Of a stretch of 64,000 nt of DNA, positions 18,829-28,261 are shown one piece after another. The stretch lies in NCBI GenBank assembly GCA_963848195.1, contig CAWKCY010000011.1, positions 155,989 to 219,988 of the forward strand, read 5' to 3'. The DNA comes from CAVQBP01 sp963848195 (lineage in GTDB: Bacteria; Bacteroidota; Ignavibacteria; Ignavibacteriales; Ignavibacteriaceae). The notes under the pieces are model-generated. The model was not told where the DNA came from and made no database searches. It saw only the letters and a list, made by a program, of their open reading frames with translations. The translations under genes and the position numbers were made by a program. The number at the start of each line of letters is the position of its first letter. Position 1 is the stretch's first letter.

Positions 18829-19878
18829 TTATGCCGTTACTTCCCACGTATTTCCGCTAAAGAGAAGTTTTCTTAAATTTCCTTCTCCTTTTGATGCTTT
18901 AATATTATTTATTTGCTCATGCAAATCTTCGTCATATGTGGATTTAAATTCCTGTCTCAAAATACCTACGGGAGTAGGGAATCCATCCAGGTCAGTAAAA
19001 TGAGCAAGAATATTAGCAGCAGCGGAAGTTTTTCCAAATTCATCGTGAATCCAAAGGTCGTTAATTGAATAAGTTCCGTTAGAAATATCTACAACTTCTG
19101 GAGTCAATCCGTTTAATCTAATCCCTTTATCATTATTTTTACCAAAAACCATAGGTTTATTGTGTTCAAGGAATAAAACGTTATCCGCTTTTGTCTCTTT
19201 ATCAGTTAAGATTTCAAAAGCGCCGTCATTAAAGATATTACAATTTTGATATACTTCAATAAAAGCTGTTCCTTTATGCTCCCCTGCTCTTTTCATCATT
19301 TCTTTAAGATGTTTCGGATCTCTATCTAATGAGCGTGCAATAAAAGATGCACCGGAACCAACGGCAAGGCTTAAAGGATTAAATGGGAAATCAACACTGC
19401 CAAAAGGAGTGCTTTTAGTTTTCTTACCTTTTTCAGAAGTAGGAGAATATTGACCTTTTGTCAATCCGTAAATTCTATTATTAAAAAGTAGAATTTTAAT
19501 ATCAATATTTCTTCTGCAAGCGTGTATAAAATGATTACCGCCTATGCTTAATAAGTCACCATCACCGGTAGCTACCCAAACAGATAATTCCGGATTATTA
19601 ACTTTTATACCAGTTGCAATAGCTGGGGCTCTTCCATGTATTCCATGAATTCCGTAAGTATTCATATAATAAGGAAACCTTGCAGCACAGCCTATACCGG
19701 ACACCCAAACAAAATTTTCAATTTTAACATTTAAGTCGGGAGAAATGCGCTGCATTTGAGCGAGTATTGAATAATCACCACAGCCGGGACACCATCTTAC
19801 ATCCTGAGAAGAAGAAAAATCTTTCGAAGTATACTTTACTCCGTTACCGTTCCCGTTTTTTATATTAATTTCAGCCAT
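18829..19878 (-). CDS. korB: 2-oxoacid:ferredoxin oxidoreductase beta subunit, copy 1
   Basis: The 349-residue subunit binds thiamine diphosphate. Visible features are DVRWCPGCGDYSILAQ with the Cys pair, ASGDGD-type TPP motif as ATGDGDLLSIGGNHFIHACR, and NNRIYGLTKGQYSPTS. With the alpha subunit it oxidises a 2-oxoacid (2-oxoglutarate is the usual annotation for this size class) to acyl-CoA and CO2 with ferredoxin as acceptor, or runs the reverse carboxylation. It overlaps korA by eight bases, so the two are translated together. A close paralogue lies at 22487-23524. Confidence 0.93.
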   Translation of the reverse strand: MAEINIKNGNGNGVKYTSKDFSSSQDVRWCPGCGDYSILAQMQRISPDLNVKIENFVWVSGIGCAARFPYYMNTYGIHGIHGRAPAIATGIKVNNPELSVWVATGDGDLLSIGGNHFIHACRRNIDIKILLFNNRIYGLTKGQYSPTSEKGKKTKSTPFGSVDFPFNPLSLAVGSGASFIARSLDRDPKHLKEMMKRAGEHKGTAFIEVYQNCNIFNDGAFEILTDKETKADNVLFLEHNKPMVFGKNNDKGIRLNGLTPEVVDISNGTYSINDLWIHDEFGKTSAAANILAHFTDLDGFPTPVGILRQEFKSTYDEDLHEQINNIKASKGEGNLRKLLFSGNTWEVTA

Positions 19879-21733
19879 TTGAAATACCTCCTAAAATGGA
19901 TTCGATTTTATCTTCGATTTCTGAAGATTTAAATGGAAGTCCCTGAATTTTATTAAAAGGAATAATATCAACAGAGAATTCACTTTTAAGAATTTTTGAA
20001 AACTGTCCAAGATTCAATTCAGGACAAAGGATTTTCTTGAATCCGCTCAGAACATCTTCGGTATTTTTAGGAAGAGGATTCAAGTATTTAAAATGAGCTT
20101 GAGCGACCTTCTTTCCCTGTTTTCTAACCTTATTAACAGCCTCAGTAATTGCGCCAAATGTACCACCCCAGCCAATAATTAAGAGGTCTGCATCTTGATC
20201 ACCAGTAACTATTAAATCAGGAATATCCTGTTCAATATTTTTAACTTTTTGAGCTCTCAGTCGTACCATAAATTCGTGATTTTGGGGATCATAACTGACG
20301 TTACCGGTTATATTAGCTTTTTCCAGACCCCCTAACCGGTGCTCCAATCCTGGAGTTCCGGGTATAGCCCATGGGCGTGATAAATTTTCATCTCTTGTAT
20401 ACGGATCAAATTCTATATGAACGTTGGAACCATTATTTTTTGCAACTGCAAATTCCGGCTTCATTTCAGGTATATTATCCGGATCAGGAATTTTCCACGG
20501 CTCAGATCCGTTTGCAATATATCCATCGGAAAGATACATAACAGGAACCATATATTTTAAGGCAATTCTTGAAGCTTCCAAAGCCATATTAAAACAATCG
20601 GCAGGTGTGCATGGAGCAATAATCGCAACCGGAGCTTCACCATTTCTACCATACATTGCCTGTAATAAATCCGATTGTTCAGTTTTTGTAGGAAGTCCAG
20701 TGCTCGGACCTCCACGCTGAACATCAATAATGATAAGAGGAAGTTCGGTCATTACGGCAAGACCAATAGCTTCAGTTTTTAATGCAACTCCAGGTCCGCT
20801 AGTAGTTGTAATAGCCAGTGCACCCGAAAAAGAAGCTCCTATAGCCGCCGTTACTGCAGCAATCTCATCTTCGGCTTGAAAGGTTCTAACTCCAAAATTT
20901 TTATGCTTACTCAATTCATGTAAAATATCGGAAGCGGGAGTAATAGGATAGGAGCCTAGGAATAAAGGCAAACCGGTTTTAACAGATGCTGCAACAAAAC
21001 CGAGTGCTAAAGCTTCATTACCGGAAATATTTCGATATGTACCTGGTGATAATTTCGCGGGCGCAACCTGGTAGCGAACAGTAAATATTTCTGTATTTTC
21101 TCCAAAGTAATATCCAGCTTTTAAAACTTTTACATTTGCAGCTGCTAATTCAGGAGAAGATTTGAATTTAACATTTATCCACTTAAGAGTAGGTTCAATT
21201 GGCCTGCTATACAACCAGTACATCATACCTAGAGCAAAGAAGTTTTTACACCTTGCAATTTCTTTTGCCGATAATCCGCTATCTTCCAAAGCTGTAGCGG
21301 TTAATTTACCAAGGGGTACATGAACAATATTATACCCTTCCAGAGTTGAATCTTCCAGTGGATTTGATTCATAACCGGCTAATTTCAAGTTTTTTGAATC
21401 AAAAGAATCAATATTAATAATAACCGAACCCCCCTTTTTCATTTCATTTAGATTGGTCTTTAAAGCAGCCGGATTCATGGCAACTAAAACATCAGGCGCA
21501 TCACCCGGTGTTTGAATATCATTACTGCTAAAATGGAGCTGAAACCCGCTTACTCCGTATGTAGTACCGGCAGGAGCTCTAATTTCAGCAGGGAAATCAG
21601 GTAAAGTGCTGACATCATTCCCTACAATTGCACTTGTGTTTGAAAATTGCGTACCTGTAAGCTGCATACCATCCCCGGAATCTCCGGCAAACCTTACAGT
21701 TACATCATTTAAGTCTACTATACCTTTGGTCAT
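19871..21733 (-). CDS. korA: 2-oxoacid:ferredoxin oxidoreductase alpha subunit with fused gamma domain, copy 1
   Basis: This 620-residue protein begins with a gamma domain (VRFAGDSGDGMQLTGTQF, then PAGTTYGVSGFQLH). The alpha domain follows (FLGSYPITPASDILHEL, EDEIAAVTAAIGAS, TTTSGPG), and the protein ends in a C-terminal swivel domain. The fusion is typical of KorA-type enzymes in Bacteroidota and related phyla. It is a cytosolic partner of the TPP-binding beta subunit encoded immediately downstream with an eight-base overlap. Substrate specificity among 2-oxoacids is inferred from size and fusion pattern only. Confidence 0.93.
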   Translation of the reverse strand: MTKGIVDLNDVTVRFAGDSGDGMQLTGTQFSNTSAIVGNDVSTLPDFPAEIRAPAGTTYGVSGFQLHFSSNDIQTPGDAPDVLVAMNPAALKTNLNEMKKGGSVIINIDSFDSKNLKLAGYESNPLEDSTLEGYNIVHVPLGKLTATALEDSGLSAKEIARCKNFFALGMMYWLYSRPIEPTLKWINVKFKSSPELAAANVKVLKAGYYFGENTEIFTVRYQVAPAKLSPGTYRNISGNEALALGFVAASVKTGLPLFLGSYPITPASDILHELSKHKNFGVRTFQAEDEIAAVTAAIGASFSGALAITTTSGPGVALKTEAIGLAVMTELPLIIIDVQRGGPSTGLPTKTEQSDLLQAMYGRNGEAPVAIIAPCTPADCFNMALEASRIALKYMVPVMYLSDGYIANGSEPWKIPDPDNIPEMKPEFAVAKNNGSNVHIEFDPYTRDENLSRPWAIPGTPGLEHRLGGLEKANITGNVSYDPQNHEFMVRLRAQKVKNIEQDIPDLIVTGDQDADLLIIGWGGTFGAITEAVNKVRKQGKKVAQAHFKYLNPLPKNTEDVLSGFKKILCPELNLGQFSKILKSEFSVDIIPFNKIQGLPFKSSEIEDKIESILGGISNG

Positions 21734-22486
21734 TTAACCACTCTTATTTTGTTTATAATATAAATTATTATTTATCATTCATAAAAAATAGGGTTTAATT
21801 TTGAGAGCAGGATTAAAGCATAATTAATGGGAAGATTATAACTATGATTACCGGTAAAATTAAAATCCATAATATTTAAAATAAAATAAGCATACCTTAT
21901 AGAAACGGTACTAAATTATTTAATTATTTCTTGATGATTATACAAAAGAGGTTGTAACAAGTTTCTAATCTTTGTTTCCAATTTAGTGGAAATAGAAGCA
22001 TTATTTTATTCTAAACATACGCAAGACATGCACTCTTGTCAATGCAGCTTTTTTTCTAAATCAATTTTTCTCTTGTTTTTAGAAAAAATTGATGAATATA
22101 CACTCAAATTCGAAAATAAATTTAGTTATTAATTTTAATTATATCTTTAACTTATTTCTTTATTGTGTTTTAATTCACAAAACAGGAAGGCTTTCGTTAC
22201 TATGGTAGATTTTATTTTAAGTTATTAACTCACGTTGCGCAGCGTTGAAAGATGTTATCTTTTCTAAGTAAAATAAATGCACTAATTTCTTCAATAAAAT
22301 CATAATTTTAGTTGATTGAAGTTGAAAGTTAAAGATGTCATCTTTTCACTGTTTTAATCTTGTAATTCTGTAATCTAGTCTTGTCTTGTAATCTTGTAAT
22401 TTTTTCGAAATGAGGGCGGCTAAAAAGAATTCGGACATTTATTTTCTTTTTAACCACCCTATTTAGTGTAGAGGTTCAAGAATGAA
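21734..22486. other. Spacer between the two korAB operons
   Basis: This 753-bp AT-rich spacer has no recognisable gene. It contains two copies of an AAAGATGTYATCTTT palindrome (about 22240-22256 and 22333-22348), of the same kind as those at 25869 and 25953, and a strong hairpin at 22413-22460. The upstream korAB promoter should lie in its right-hand part only if the two operons are co-transcribed; otherwise the copy-1 promoter lies near 21734-21900. Confidence 0.4.
22413..22460 (-). terminator. Long hairpin downstream of korAB copy 2
   Basis: On the minus strand AGGGTGGTTAAAAAGAA pairs with TTCTTTTTAGCCGCCCT over 17 bp, with two G-U pairs that are only allowed in a minus-strand transcript. 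It begins 27 bp after the korB stop. The position and strand bias of the wobble pairs indicate a terminator or RNA 3' end stabiliser for this operon. Confidence 0.65.
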
Positions 22487-23524
22487 TCAATTAACTTCCC
22501 ATGTATTTCCGCTGAACAACATCTTTTCCAGATCACCTTCACCTTTAGATTTCTTAACCTGTTCAATTTGATTTTCCACGCCTTCATCATAAGTAGGTTT
22601 TAATATTTGTCTGAATATTCCCACTGGTGTTGGAAATTCAGGGTTATCAGTTAAATGAGCAAGAAGCACTGCACGTAAAGGAGACTCATCATGTTCATCA
22701 TGGACTAGAACATCATTTACGCTATATTCACCATTATTAATATTTACAATAACGGGCTTCATACCATCAAGCTTAATACCCTTATCTTTATTAGTTCCGA
22801 AAATCATTGGCTGATTATGTTCGAGAACTAAAAGATGTTCATCTTTAACTTTCTTATCTGAAAATATATCAAAAGCTCCGTCATTGAAAATTACACAATT
22901 CTGGAATATTTCAATAAAAGCCGTACCTTTATGATCTGCAGCTCGTTTGATTAACGTTTGAAGATGCTTTGGATCTCTATCCATTCCTCTGGCAATAAAT
23001 GTTGCATCTGCACCAAGAGCTAAAGAAATCGGATTAAAAGGATAATCTATGCTGCCGAAGGGAGTTGTTTTAGTTTTCTTTCCCTGTTCGGAAGTAGGTG
23101 AATACTGCCCTTTTGTTAAGCCATATATTCTATTATTGAAAAGAAGAATTTTAAGGTCAATATTTTTTCTGCAAGCATGGATAAAATGATTTCCGCCAAT
23201 ACTTAAAAGATCACCATCACCTGTGGCAACCCAAACAGAAAGATCGGGTCTGCTTACTTTTACTCCCGTAGCAATTGCCGGGGCTCTACCATGAATAGTA
23301 TGGAAGCCGTAAGTTTCCATATAATAAGGAAAACGTGAAGAGCACCCGATACCGGAAATCCATACTATTTTATCTTTATCTAATCCAACAATTTCCGGAA
23401 AGGATCTTTGAACCTGTGCAAGAATTGAATAATCACCGCAGCCGGGACACCATCTAACATCCTGACCTGATGAAAAATCTTTAGCTGTTAATTTTATTTT
23501 CTGATCAACTTTAATTTCTTCCAT
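22487..23524 (-). CDS. korB: 2-oxoacid:ferredoxin oxidoreductase beta subunit, copy 2
   Basis: This 345-residue paralogue of the subunit at 18829-19878 keeps the same motifs: DVRWCPGCGDYSILAQ, ATGDGDLLSIGGNHFIHACR and NNRIYGLTKGQYSPTS. Differences concentrate in the C-terminal third and in the middle (ADATFIARGMDRDPKHLQT). It overlaps its korA by 14 bases. The two proteins are much alike over their length, so this is an operon duplication whose copies may use different 2-oxoacids or serve opposite directions; that division is inference. Confidence 0.93.
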   Translation of the reverse strand: MEEIKVDQKIKLTAKDFSSGQDVRWCPGCGDYSILAQVQRSFPEIVGLDKDKIVWISGIGCSSRFPYYMETYGFHTIHGRAPAIATGVKVSRPDLSVWVATGDGDLLSIGGNHFIHACRKNIDLKILLFNNRIYGLTKGQYSPTSEQGKKTKTTPFGSIDYPFNPISLALGADATFIARGMDRDPKHLQTLIKRAADHKGTAFIEIFQNCVIFNDGAFDIFSDKKVKDEHLLVLEHNQPMIFGTNKDKGIKLDGMKPVIVNINNGEYSVNDVLVHDEHDESPLRAVLLAHLTDNPEFPTPVGIFRQILKPTYDEGVENQIEQVKKSKGEGDLEKMLFSGNTWEVN

Positions 23525-25364
23525 TATTCTTACCTCCGAGTATATCTCTTATTTTTGCTTCAATATCCGAAGCCCTAAAGGGTAATCCTCTTACTATATT
23601 AAATTGAATTACAGGAATTAAAAATTCACTCTTAATTAACTTAGCCAGCTGACCAAGATTTATTTCTGGAATTAGAACATTTTTGAATCTTTTTAAGACA
23701 TCGAAAGTATTCTTAGGAAAAGGATTCAGGTATTTCAAATGAGCTTGAGAAACTATTAAGCCGGCTTTCCTTGCATCGACAACGGCTTCTTTAATAGCAC
23801 CATACGTACCACCCCAACCTAATACTAAAAGTTCTCCTTGCTGTTCACCTTCAACCTGAAGATCTGGAATATCTTTTACCATATTCCTTAGTTTTTTCTC
23901 TCTCAGCTTGATCATTAAATCATGATTATCAGGATCATAACTAACATTACCTGAAATATTTGCTTTTTCCAAACCGCCGATTCTATGCTCTAAACCAGGG
24001 GTACCCAGTTTAACCCACGGACGAGCAAGGTTTTCATCCCTTAGATAAGGAGCAAAACCTTCTTTTTCTGTTCTAAATTTAACAGGAATATCTGGTAATT
24101 CGTTGGCATGAGGAACCTTCCATGGTTCCGAACCATTTGCCAAATAACCATCTGTAAGAAGAATGACCGGGATCATATACTTTATTGCAAGTCTTGAAGC
24201 TTCCATTGCCATATAGAAACAATCGCTCGGTGTACAAGAAGCTAAAACTGCAACCGGAGCTTCACCATTCCTTCCATAGACCGCCTGAAGCAAATCTGCT
24301 TGTTCAGTTTTAGTTGGTAAACCAGTGCTTGGTCCGCCTCTTTGAACATCTACAATTACCAGAGGAAGTTCTGTCATAACAGCTAATCCAATTGCTTCGG
24401 TTTTAAGAGCGAGACCTGGACCGCTAGTAGTTGTTATTGCGAGGTTACCAGCGTAAGCAGCACCTATTGCAGAAGTTACGCCGGCAATTTCATCTTCAGC
24501 TTGAAAAGTCTTTACACCAAAATTTTTATAAGTGCTGAGATATTGCAAGATTTCAGAAGCAGGGGTAATTGGATATGATCCAAGAAATAAAGGTAATTTA
24601 CTTTTAACAGAGGCAGCAAGAAAACCTAAAGCTGTTGCTTCATTTCCCGAAATACTTCTATATGTACCGGAAGGAAGTTTTGCAGAATCGACGTTATATC
24701 TTGTAGTAAATATTTCAGTCATTTCGCCGAAATTATATCCGGCATTCAAAGCCTTCTCATTAGCATCGACAATATCGGGATTCTTTTTGAACTTTCCTTT
24801 TATCCAATTTAATGTTGGTTCAATAGGACGGTTATAAAGCCAGTACATTACTCCAAGAGCAAAAAAGTTTTTGCAGCGTGCCTTTTCCTTTTGACCTAAT
24901 GAATTGTCTTCAAGGGCTTTAGCTGTCAAAGTATTTATTGGAACCTGATAGACTGTGAATCCATTAAGTTCCCCATTCTCTAAAGGATTATGATCATATT
25001 TTGCTAATTGTAAATTCTTTTTATCGAAAGAATCAGTATTAACAATAATAGATGCGCCCGGTTTCAATTCAGGGAGATTTTTCTTTAATGCAGCCGGATT
25101 CATGGCAACTAAAACATCCGGTCTATCGCCGGGGGTATAGACATCATTACTTCCGAAATGTAATTGAAAACCACTGACACCATAAACTGTTCCCGAAGGA
25201 GCACGAATTTCTGCGGGGTAATCGGGTAATGTACTTAAATCATTTCCAAGGATAGCAGTAGTATCGCTAAATTGACTTCCAGCCAACTGCATACCATCCC
25301 CTGAATCCCCTGCAAATCTAACTGTTACTTCAGTAAGATTCTGGATTTCCTTCTCTTTAATCAT
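23511..25364 (-). CDS. korA: 2-oxoacid:ferredoxin oxidoreductase alpha subunit with fused gamma domain, copy 2
   Basis: The 617-residue paralogue of the protein at 19871-21733 has the same gamma-alpha fusion, with VRFAGDSGDGMQLAGSQF at the N-terminus and FLGSYPITPASEILQYL and EDEIAGVTSAIGAAYAG in the alpha domain. It pairs with the beta subunit encoded downstream, with a 14-base overlap. This is the first gene of the minus-strand pair of korAB operons; its promoter should lie in the repeat-rich spacer from 25365. Confidence 0.93.
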   Translation of the reverse strand: MIKEKEIQNLTEVTVRFAGDSGDGMQLAGSQFSDTTAILGNDLSTLPDYPAEIRAPSGTVYGVSGFQLHFGSNDVYTPGDRPDVLVAMNPAALKKNLPELKPGASIIVNTDSFDKKNLQLAKYDHNPLENGELNGFTVYQVPINTLTAKALEDNSLGQKEKARCKNFFALGVMYWLYNRPIEPTLNWIKGKFKKNPDIVDANEKALNAGYNFGEMTEIFTTRYNVDSAKLPSGTYRSISGNEATALGFLAASVKSKLPLFLGSYPITPASEILQYLSTYKNFGVKTFQAEDEIAGVTSAIGAAYAGNLAITTTSGPGLALKTEAIGLAVMTELPLVIVDVQRGGPSTGLPTKTEQADLLQAVYGRNGEAPVAVLASCTPSDCFYMAMEASRLAIKYMIPVILLTDGYLANGSEPWKVPHANELPDIPVKFRTEKEGFAPYLRDENLARPWVKLGTPGLEHRIGGLEKANISGNVSYDPDNHDLMIKLREKKLRNMVKDIPDLQVEGEQQGELLVLGWGGTYGAIKEAVVDARKAGLIVSQAHLKYLNPFPKNTFDVLKRFKNVLIPEINLGQLAKLIKSEFLIPVIQFNIVRGLPFRASDIEAKIRDILGGKNNGRN

Positions 25365-25714
25365 CTTTTTGCTTCTAGGATTATTGAAAATTTAGTGAAT
25401 TAAAAACGTTAAAACACAACCACAATCCGTGCCACAACAAAAAAGTATTCGATTTCTTTTAGAAATAGTACAATTAGGATTAGAATCTATATTTTTAACT
25501 ACTAATTTTTAATGAGTGAGATTTAAGGATTCTCAGAATTGAAAAAACATTGTAACACGAAACTCCGTTTCGCAAAACATATTTTTTATTCTAAGTGATA
25601 ACCTTACCTGCAGGCGGACAATTCCGGCTCACCTCCGCTACAACTCCAAGATAACTCCAAGATTCCTCTAAACTAAATGGAACCAAAAAACTAAACGAAA
25701 AACGCCTATTTTAA

Positions 25715-25850
25715 TTAATTACTCAAGTTACGCAAACATTGTCATTCTGAACGAAACGAAGTGGAGTGAAGAATCTCATACCCTAAATTTTGTACCATAT
25801 TATAAATTTTATTCACCCTACATATAAATCTTGCGTAACTGTATTTAATT
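25715..25850. repeat. Inverted-repeat element with ACTCAAGTTACGCA ends, copy 1
   Basis: The left end ATTACTCAAGTTACGCAA is matched in reverse by CTTGCGTAACTGTATTTAAT on the right. Inside is a CATTCTGAACGAAACGAAG to GAATCTCAT repeat (25741-25780). No coding frame is present. It abuts a second element with the same ends, so the two look like tandem insertions of a small non-autonomous element. Confidence 0.6.
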
Positions 25851-25999
25851 ATTCAAGTTACGCAGATTTAAAGATGACATCTTTAAAAAACAAAAATTAT
25901 TTTCAAATTCTTTATTAAAATGAAAGTTTAAATAAACTTTATATTAAAAAATAAAGATGTCATCTTTTCAATACAGATTCTTGCATAACTTCTGTTAAT
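25846..25999. repeat. Inverted-repeat element with ATTCAAGTTACGCA ends, copy 2
   Basis: The ends ATTATTCAAGTTACGCAGA and CTTGCATAACTTCTGTTAAT pair in reverse. Just inside each end is the same palindrome, AAAGATGACATCTTT on the left and AAAGATGTCATCTTTT on the right. The same palindrome pair occurs in the spacer between the korAB operons. Confidence 0.6.
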
Positions 26000-26264
26000 C
26001 AGTTATCAAATGATGTTAAAAATTAAAAATTAAATTATATTTTCAGAAATTATAATTATTATTTCTCTGAATTTTATTAATTTATCCAAACTGAAGATTC
26101 TATGTCATTAGTATCAGTTTATCTTTTGTAAGTCTTAGGCTGGGATAAAAAATAATTTTAATTAACAATCAAATATGTATAAATTTAATAAATATTTTTT
26201 CAAATTTTTCCATTTGTTCTAGGCGGCTGCTTAAAGCAACGGAGTTATATAGAAAGGTTTAAAT

Positions 26265-26663
26265 ATGGCAGATAATATATTTGAAAACATTGATTCTCCA
26301 AATTCAAGTGCTTATCAAAAATTGGAAAAGAGAGACGGAATTCCATTATCTTATGTCGGTGAAAAGTTGACTGATAGTTTAACAATTATCCACCACTTAT
26401 ATAATTTTGTCAGAGACAATATAAAAGATGATTTAGAATTAAGTTTTCCTTTGAAAAATGATTCGTTTTCTCCTAAGAGGGATGGTTTACTTTTTCCTTT
26501 ATTTCATTCTTTTCGTTACAGTCTTACATCATTTTTAGCACTGCATAATATATTAGCAATAACAAATAATCAAAAAATATTTGATAAATTATTAAATCAT
26601 ACAAATGAAGATTTTGAAAAATGGCTGAACAGAATTATAAGTGAAGGTTCAATAAGCGGATAG
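26265..26663 (+). CDS. Hypothetical cytosolic protein
   Basis: The 132-residue protein has no signal peptide or recognised domain. It is predicted to be mostly helical, with LTIIHHLYNFVRDNIKDDLE and FHSFRYSLTSFLALHNIL as the most regular helices. It lies 42 bp upstream of a DinB-like gene in the same direction, so the two may be co-transcribed. Function unknown. Confidence 0.6.
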   Translation: MADNIFENIDSPNSSAYQKLEKRDGIPLSYVGEKLTDSLTIIHHLYNFVRDNIKDDLELSFPLKNDSFSPKRDGLLFPLFHSFRYSLTSFLALHNILAITNNQKIFDKLLNHTNEDFEKWLNRIISEGSISG

Positions 26664-26705
26664 ACAAATTTCATTAATTTTAATTAATTATATTAAAGGG
26701 AATAT

Positions 26706-27182
26706 ATGTCAAAAAAATACCGGGAAGGTGCAATTGGTGCGTTGATGGATGAATATGAAAGAGCTTCCATTGAATTGGCTTCAATCATTGAAAAATTATC
26801 TCAATCCGAATTTGAAAAAATTCTTGACTCTACAACAGAGGATGAAGATTGCAGAAGCGCCCGGACAATTATAACTCATATAATAAGGTCAGGCTACGGA
26901 TATGCGAACTCAATTAGAAGAGCAACAAACCAAACCGAAATAAAACCTGACTTTCAGACTAACAATCCTAAAGAAGCGCTTATTCATTTTGATAAAATGC
27001 TCAAGTATACCGAAGAGACTTTAGAAGATAAATGGAAGATGAGCTATGATGATATATTTAATACTGTCGTATTCACATCAGATGGAACAAAATCCAATTT
27101 AGAAGCAAGACTTGAACATGCAATTGTACATATTCTAAGGCATAGAAGACAATTGGAAAAGCTGCTTAACTTACAGACATGA
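26706..27182 (+). CDS. DinB-like four-helix metal-binding protein
   Basis: This 158-residue helical protein has the DinB/YfiT pattern. His58 lies in a helix (TIITHIIRSGYGY), and a C-terminal helix has LEHAIVHILRHRRQLEKL with His142 and His146 spaced like the usual metal ligands. Family members bind divalent metals, and some are thiol-dependent transferases; no reaction can be assigned here. An AAAGGGAATAT ribosome site precedes the ATG. It follows the hypothetical gene at 26265 by 42 bp. Confidence 0.75.
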   Translation: MSKKYREGAIGALMDEYERASIELASIIEKLSQSEFEKILDSTTEDEDCRSARTIITHIIRSGYGYANSIRRATNQTEIKPDFQTNNPKEALIHFDKMLKYTEETLEDKWKMSYDDIFNTVVFTSDGTKSNLEARLEHAIVHILRHRRQLEKLLNLQT

Positions 27183-27265
27183 ATAACATCAAAAATGAAT
27201 GAATTCGGTTATTCAATTATAGAGCGGTGGGGTAACGGAATGGCGGGATAGCAGAATATATGTAC

Positions 27266-28168
27266 TTATTTATTTTCTGAACTTTTTCTAACATATATAA
27301 GATCATATTCTGTCGACCATGTTTTTCCATCATCGGTGGTACGCTGAGAAAACTGCCGGACTTTATTTGGACCAAGATTAAAGAATGTCAATCTCCGAAC
27401 AAAGGGAGATTCATCTTTAGCATGGTCATAACTAAAATAAACAATTGCATTTTTTAGAGAGTCATAATTCCCTTCAAAATAGACAGGGACTGAATTTTGG
27501 TCTACCCAATACTGGTTCCATTTCTTCTTATCCATATCATAAATATTGAAACTTTTACCGGTATAACCATTCAGCCCGGTCCAGTTTTCCAAAATAACGG
27601 CATTCTTTAGAATCTTTTCAATTTTGCTGTCCCCGACTTTCTGATACTGCTGGCTATACACATCCCATTCCCCTACCCAGAAATCGAATTTCTTTGCTTC
27701 AGAAAAATTTTCAATTGACTTGATTGATCTTGATATTTCATCAAACTTTTCTTCACTTCTTATATTTGCTAGATCCGGGTCTGTTTTCATTAGAGATAAT
27801 TGAGTAAATCCATTATCTACAGCTTCCTGCAGATATTTTAAAGCCTCTGTTTTATTGTCCGTCAGCGAATATGTGCAGGCAAGGTTGTAAAGTACAAGCG
27901 GATTTTTATTAGGTGCTAATATCAAATAATTTTTTATAGCATCATCATATTTTTTTTCAGAATAATAAAGAGAGGCCAGTTTATAAATTACAGAATTATT
28001 ATTCGGTTTATCCTTTATAACCTCATTATAAAGTGTTTCTGCTTTCTGATATTCTTTGTTTTTAACTAGACTGTCTGCTTCCTGAACTTTTGAAGCATTA
28101 TCATTCTGACAATATGCAGAAATTGATAGATAAAGGAAAGAAAATAGAAATAGTAGAAATCTAGTCAT
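27266..28168 (-). CDS. Secreted TPR protein with C-terminal DUF1579-like domain
   Basis: The 300-residue protein begins with a signal peptide (MTRFLLFLFSFLYLSISAYC). Tetratricopeptide-type repeats follow at about residues 25-130 (ADSLVKNKEYQKAETLYNEV, then LASLYYSEKKYDDAIKNYL). A C-terminal beta-rich domain starts at FDFWVGEWDVYSQQY, a pattern shared with DUF1579-like lipocalin folds. The chosen start is the ATG at 28168 because GAGGAG lies just before it; the frame continues upstream to 28261 but lacks a ribosome site there. It is in line with the 2H phosphoesterase gene. The exact role is unknown. Confidence 0.82.
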   Translation of the reverse strand: MTRFLLFLFSFLYLSISAYCQNDNASKVQEADSLVKNKEYQKAETLYNEVIKDKPNNNSVIYKLASLYYSEKKYDDAIKNYLILAPNKNPLVLYNLACTYSLTDNKTEALKYLQEAVDNGFTQLSLMKTDPDLANIRSEEKFDEISRSIKSIENFSEAKKFDFWVGEWDVYSQQYQKVGDSKIEKILKNAVILENWTGLNGYTGKSFNIYDMDKKKWNQYWVDQNSVPVYFEGNYDSLKNAIVYFSYDHAKDESPFVRRLTFFNLGPNKVRQFSQRTTDDGKTWSTEYDLIYVRKSSENK

Positions 28169-28261
28169 TATGATTCTCCTCGGGATTAGAGAAAACCTTA
28201 TATCCAAAATATTATTATTAGTTTTTTTTTCGAAAGATGCAATATTAAAATTTGAATTCAA

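Larger units (their letters stand above)
25365..26264. other. Repeat-rich spacer upstream of korAB copy 2
   Basis: This 900-bp spacer between divergent units has no recognisable gene. It holds two adjoining inverted-repeat elements (25715-25850 and 25846-25999), a CATTCTGAACGAAACGAAG dispersed repeat inside the first, and long A/T tracts. Promoters for korA (minus) and for the small gene at 26265 (plus) must be here but were not resolved. Confidence 0.4.
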
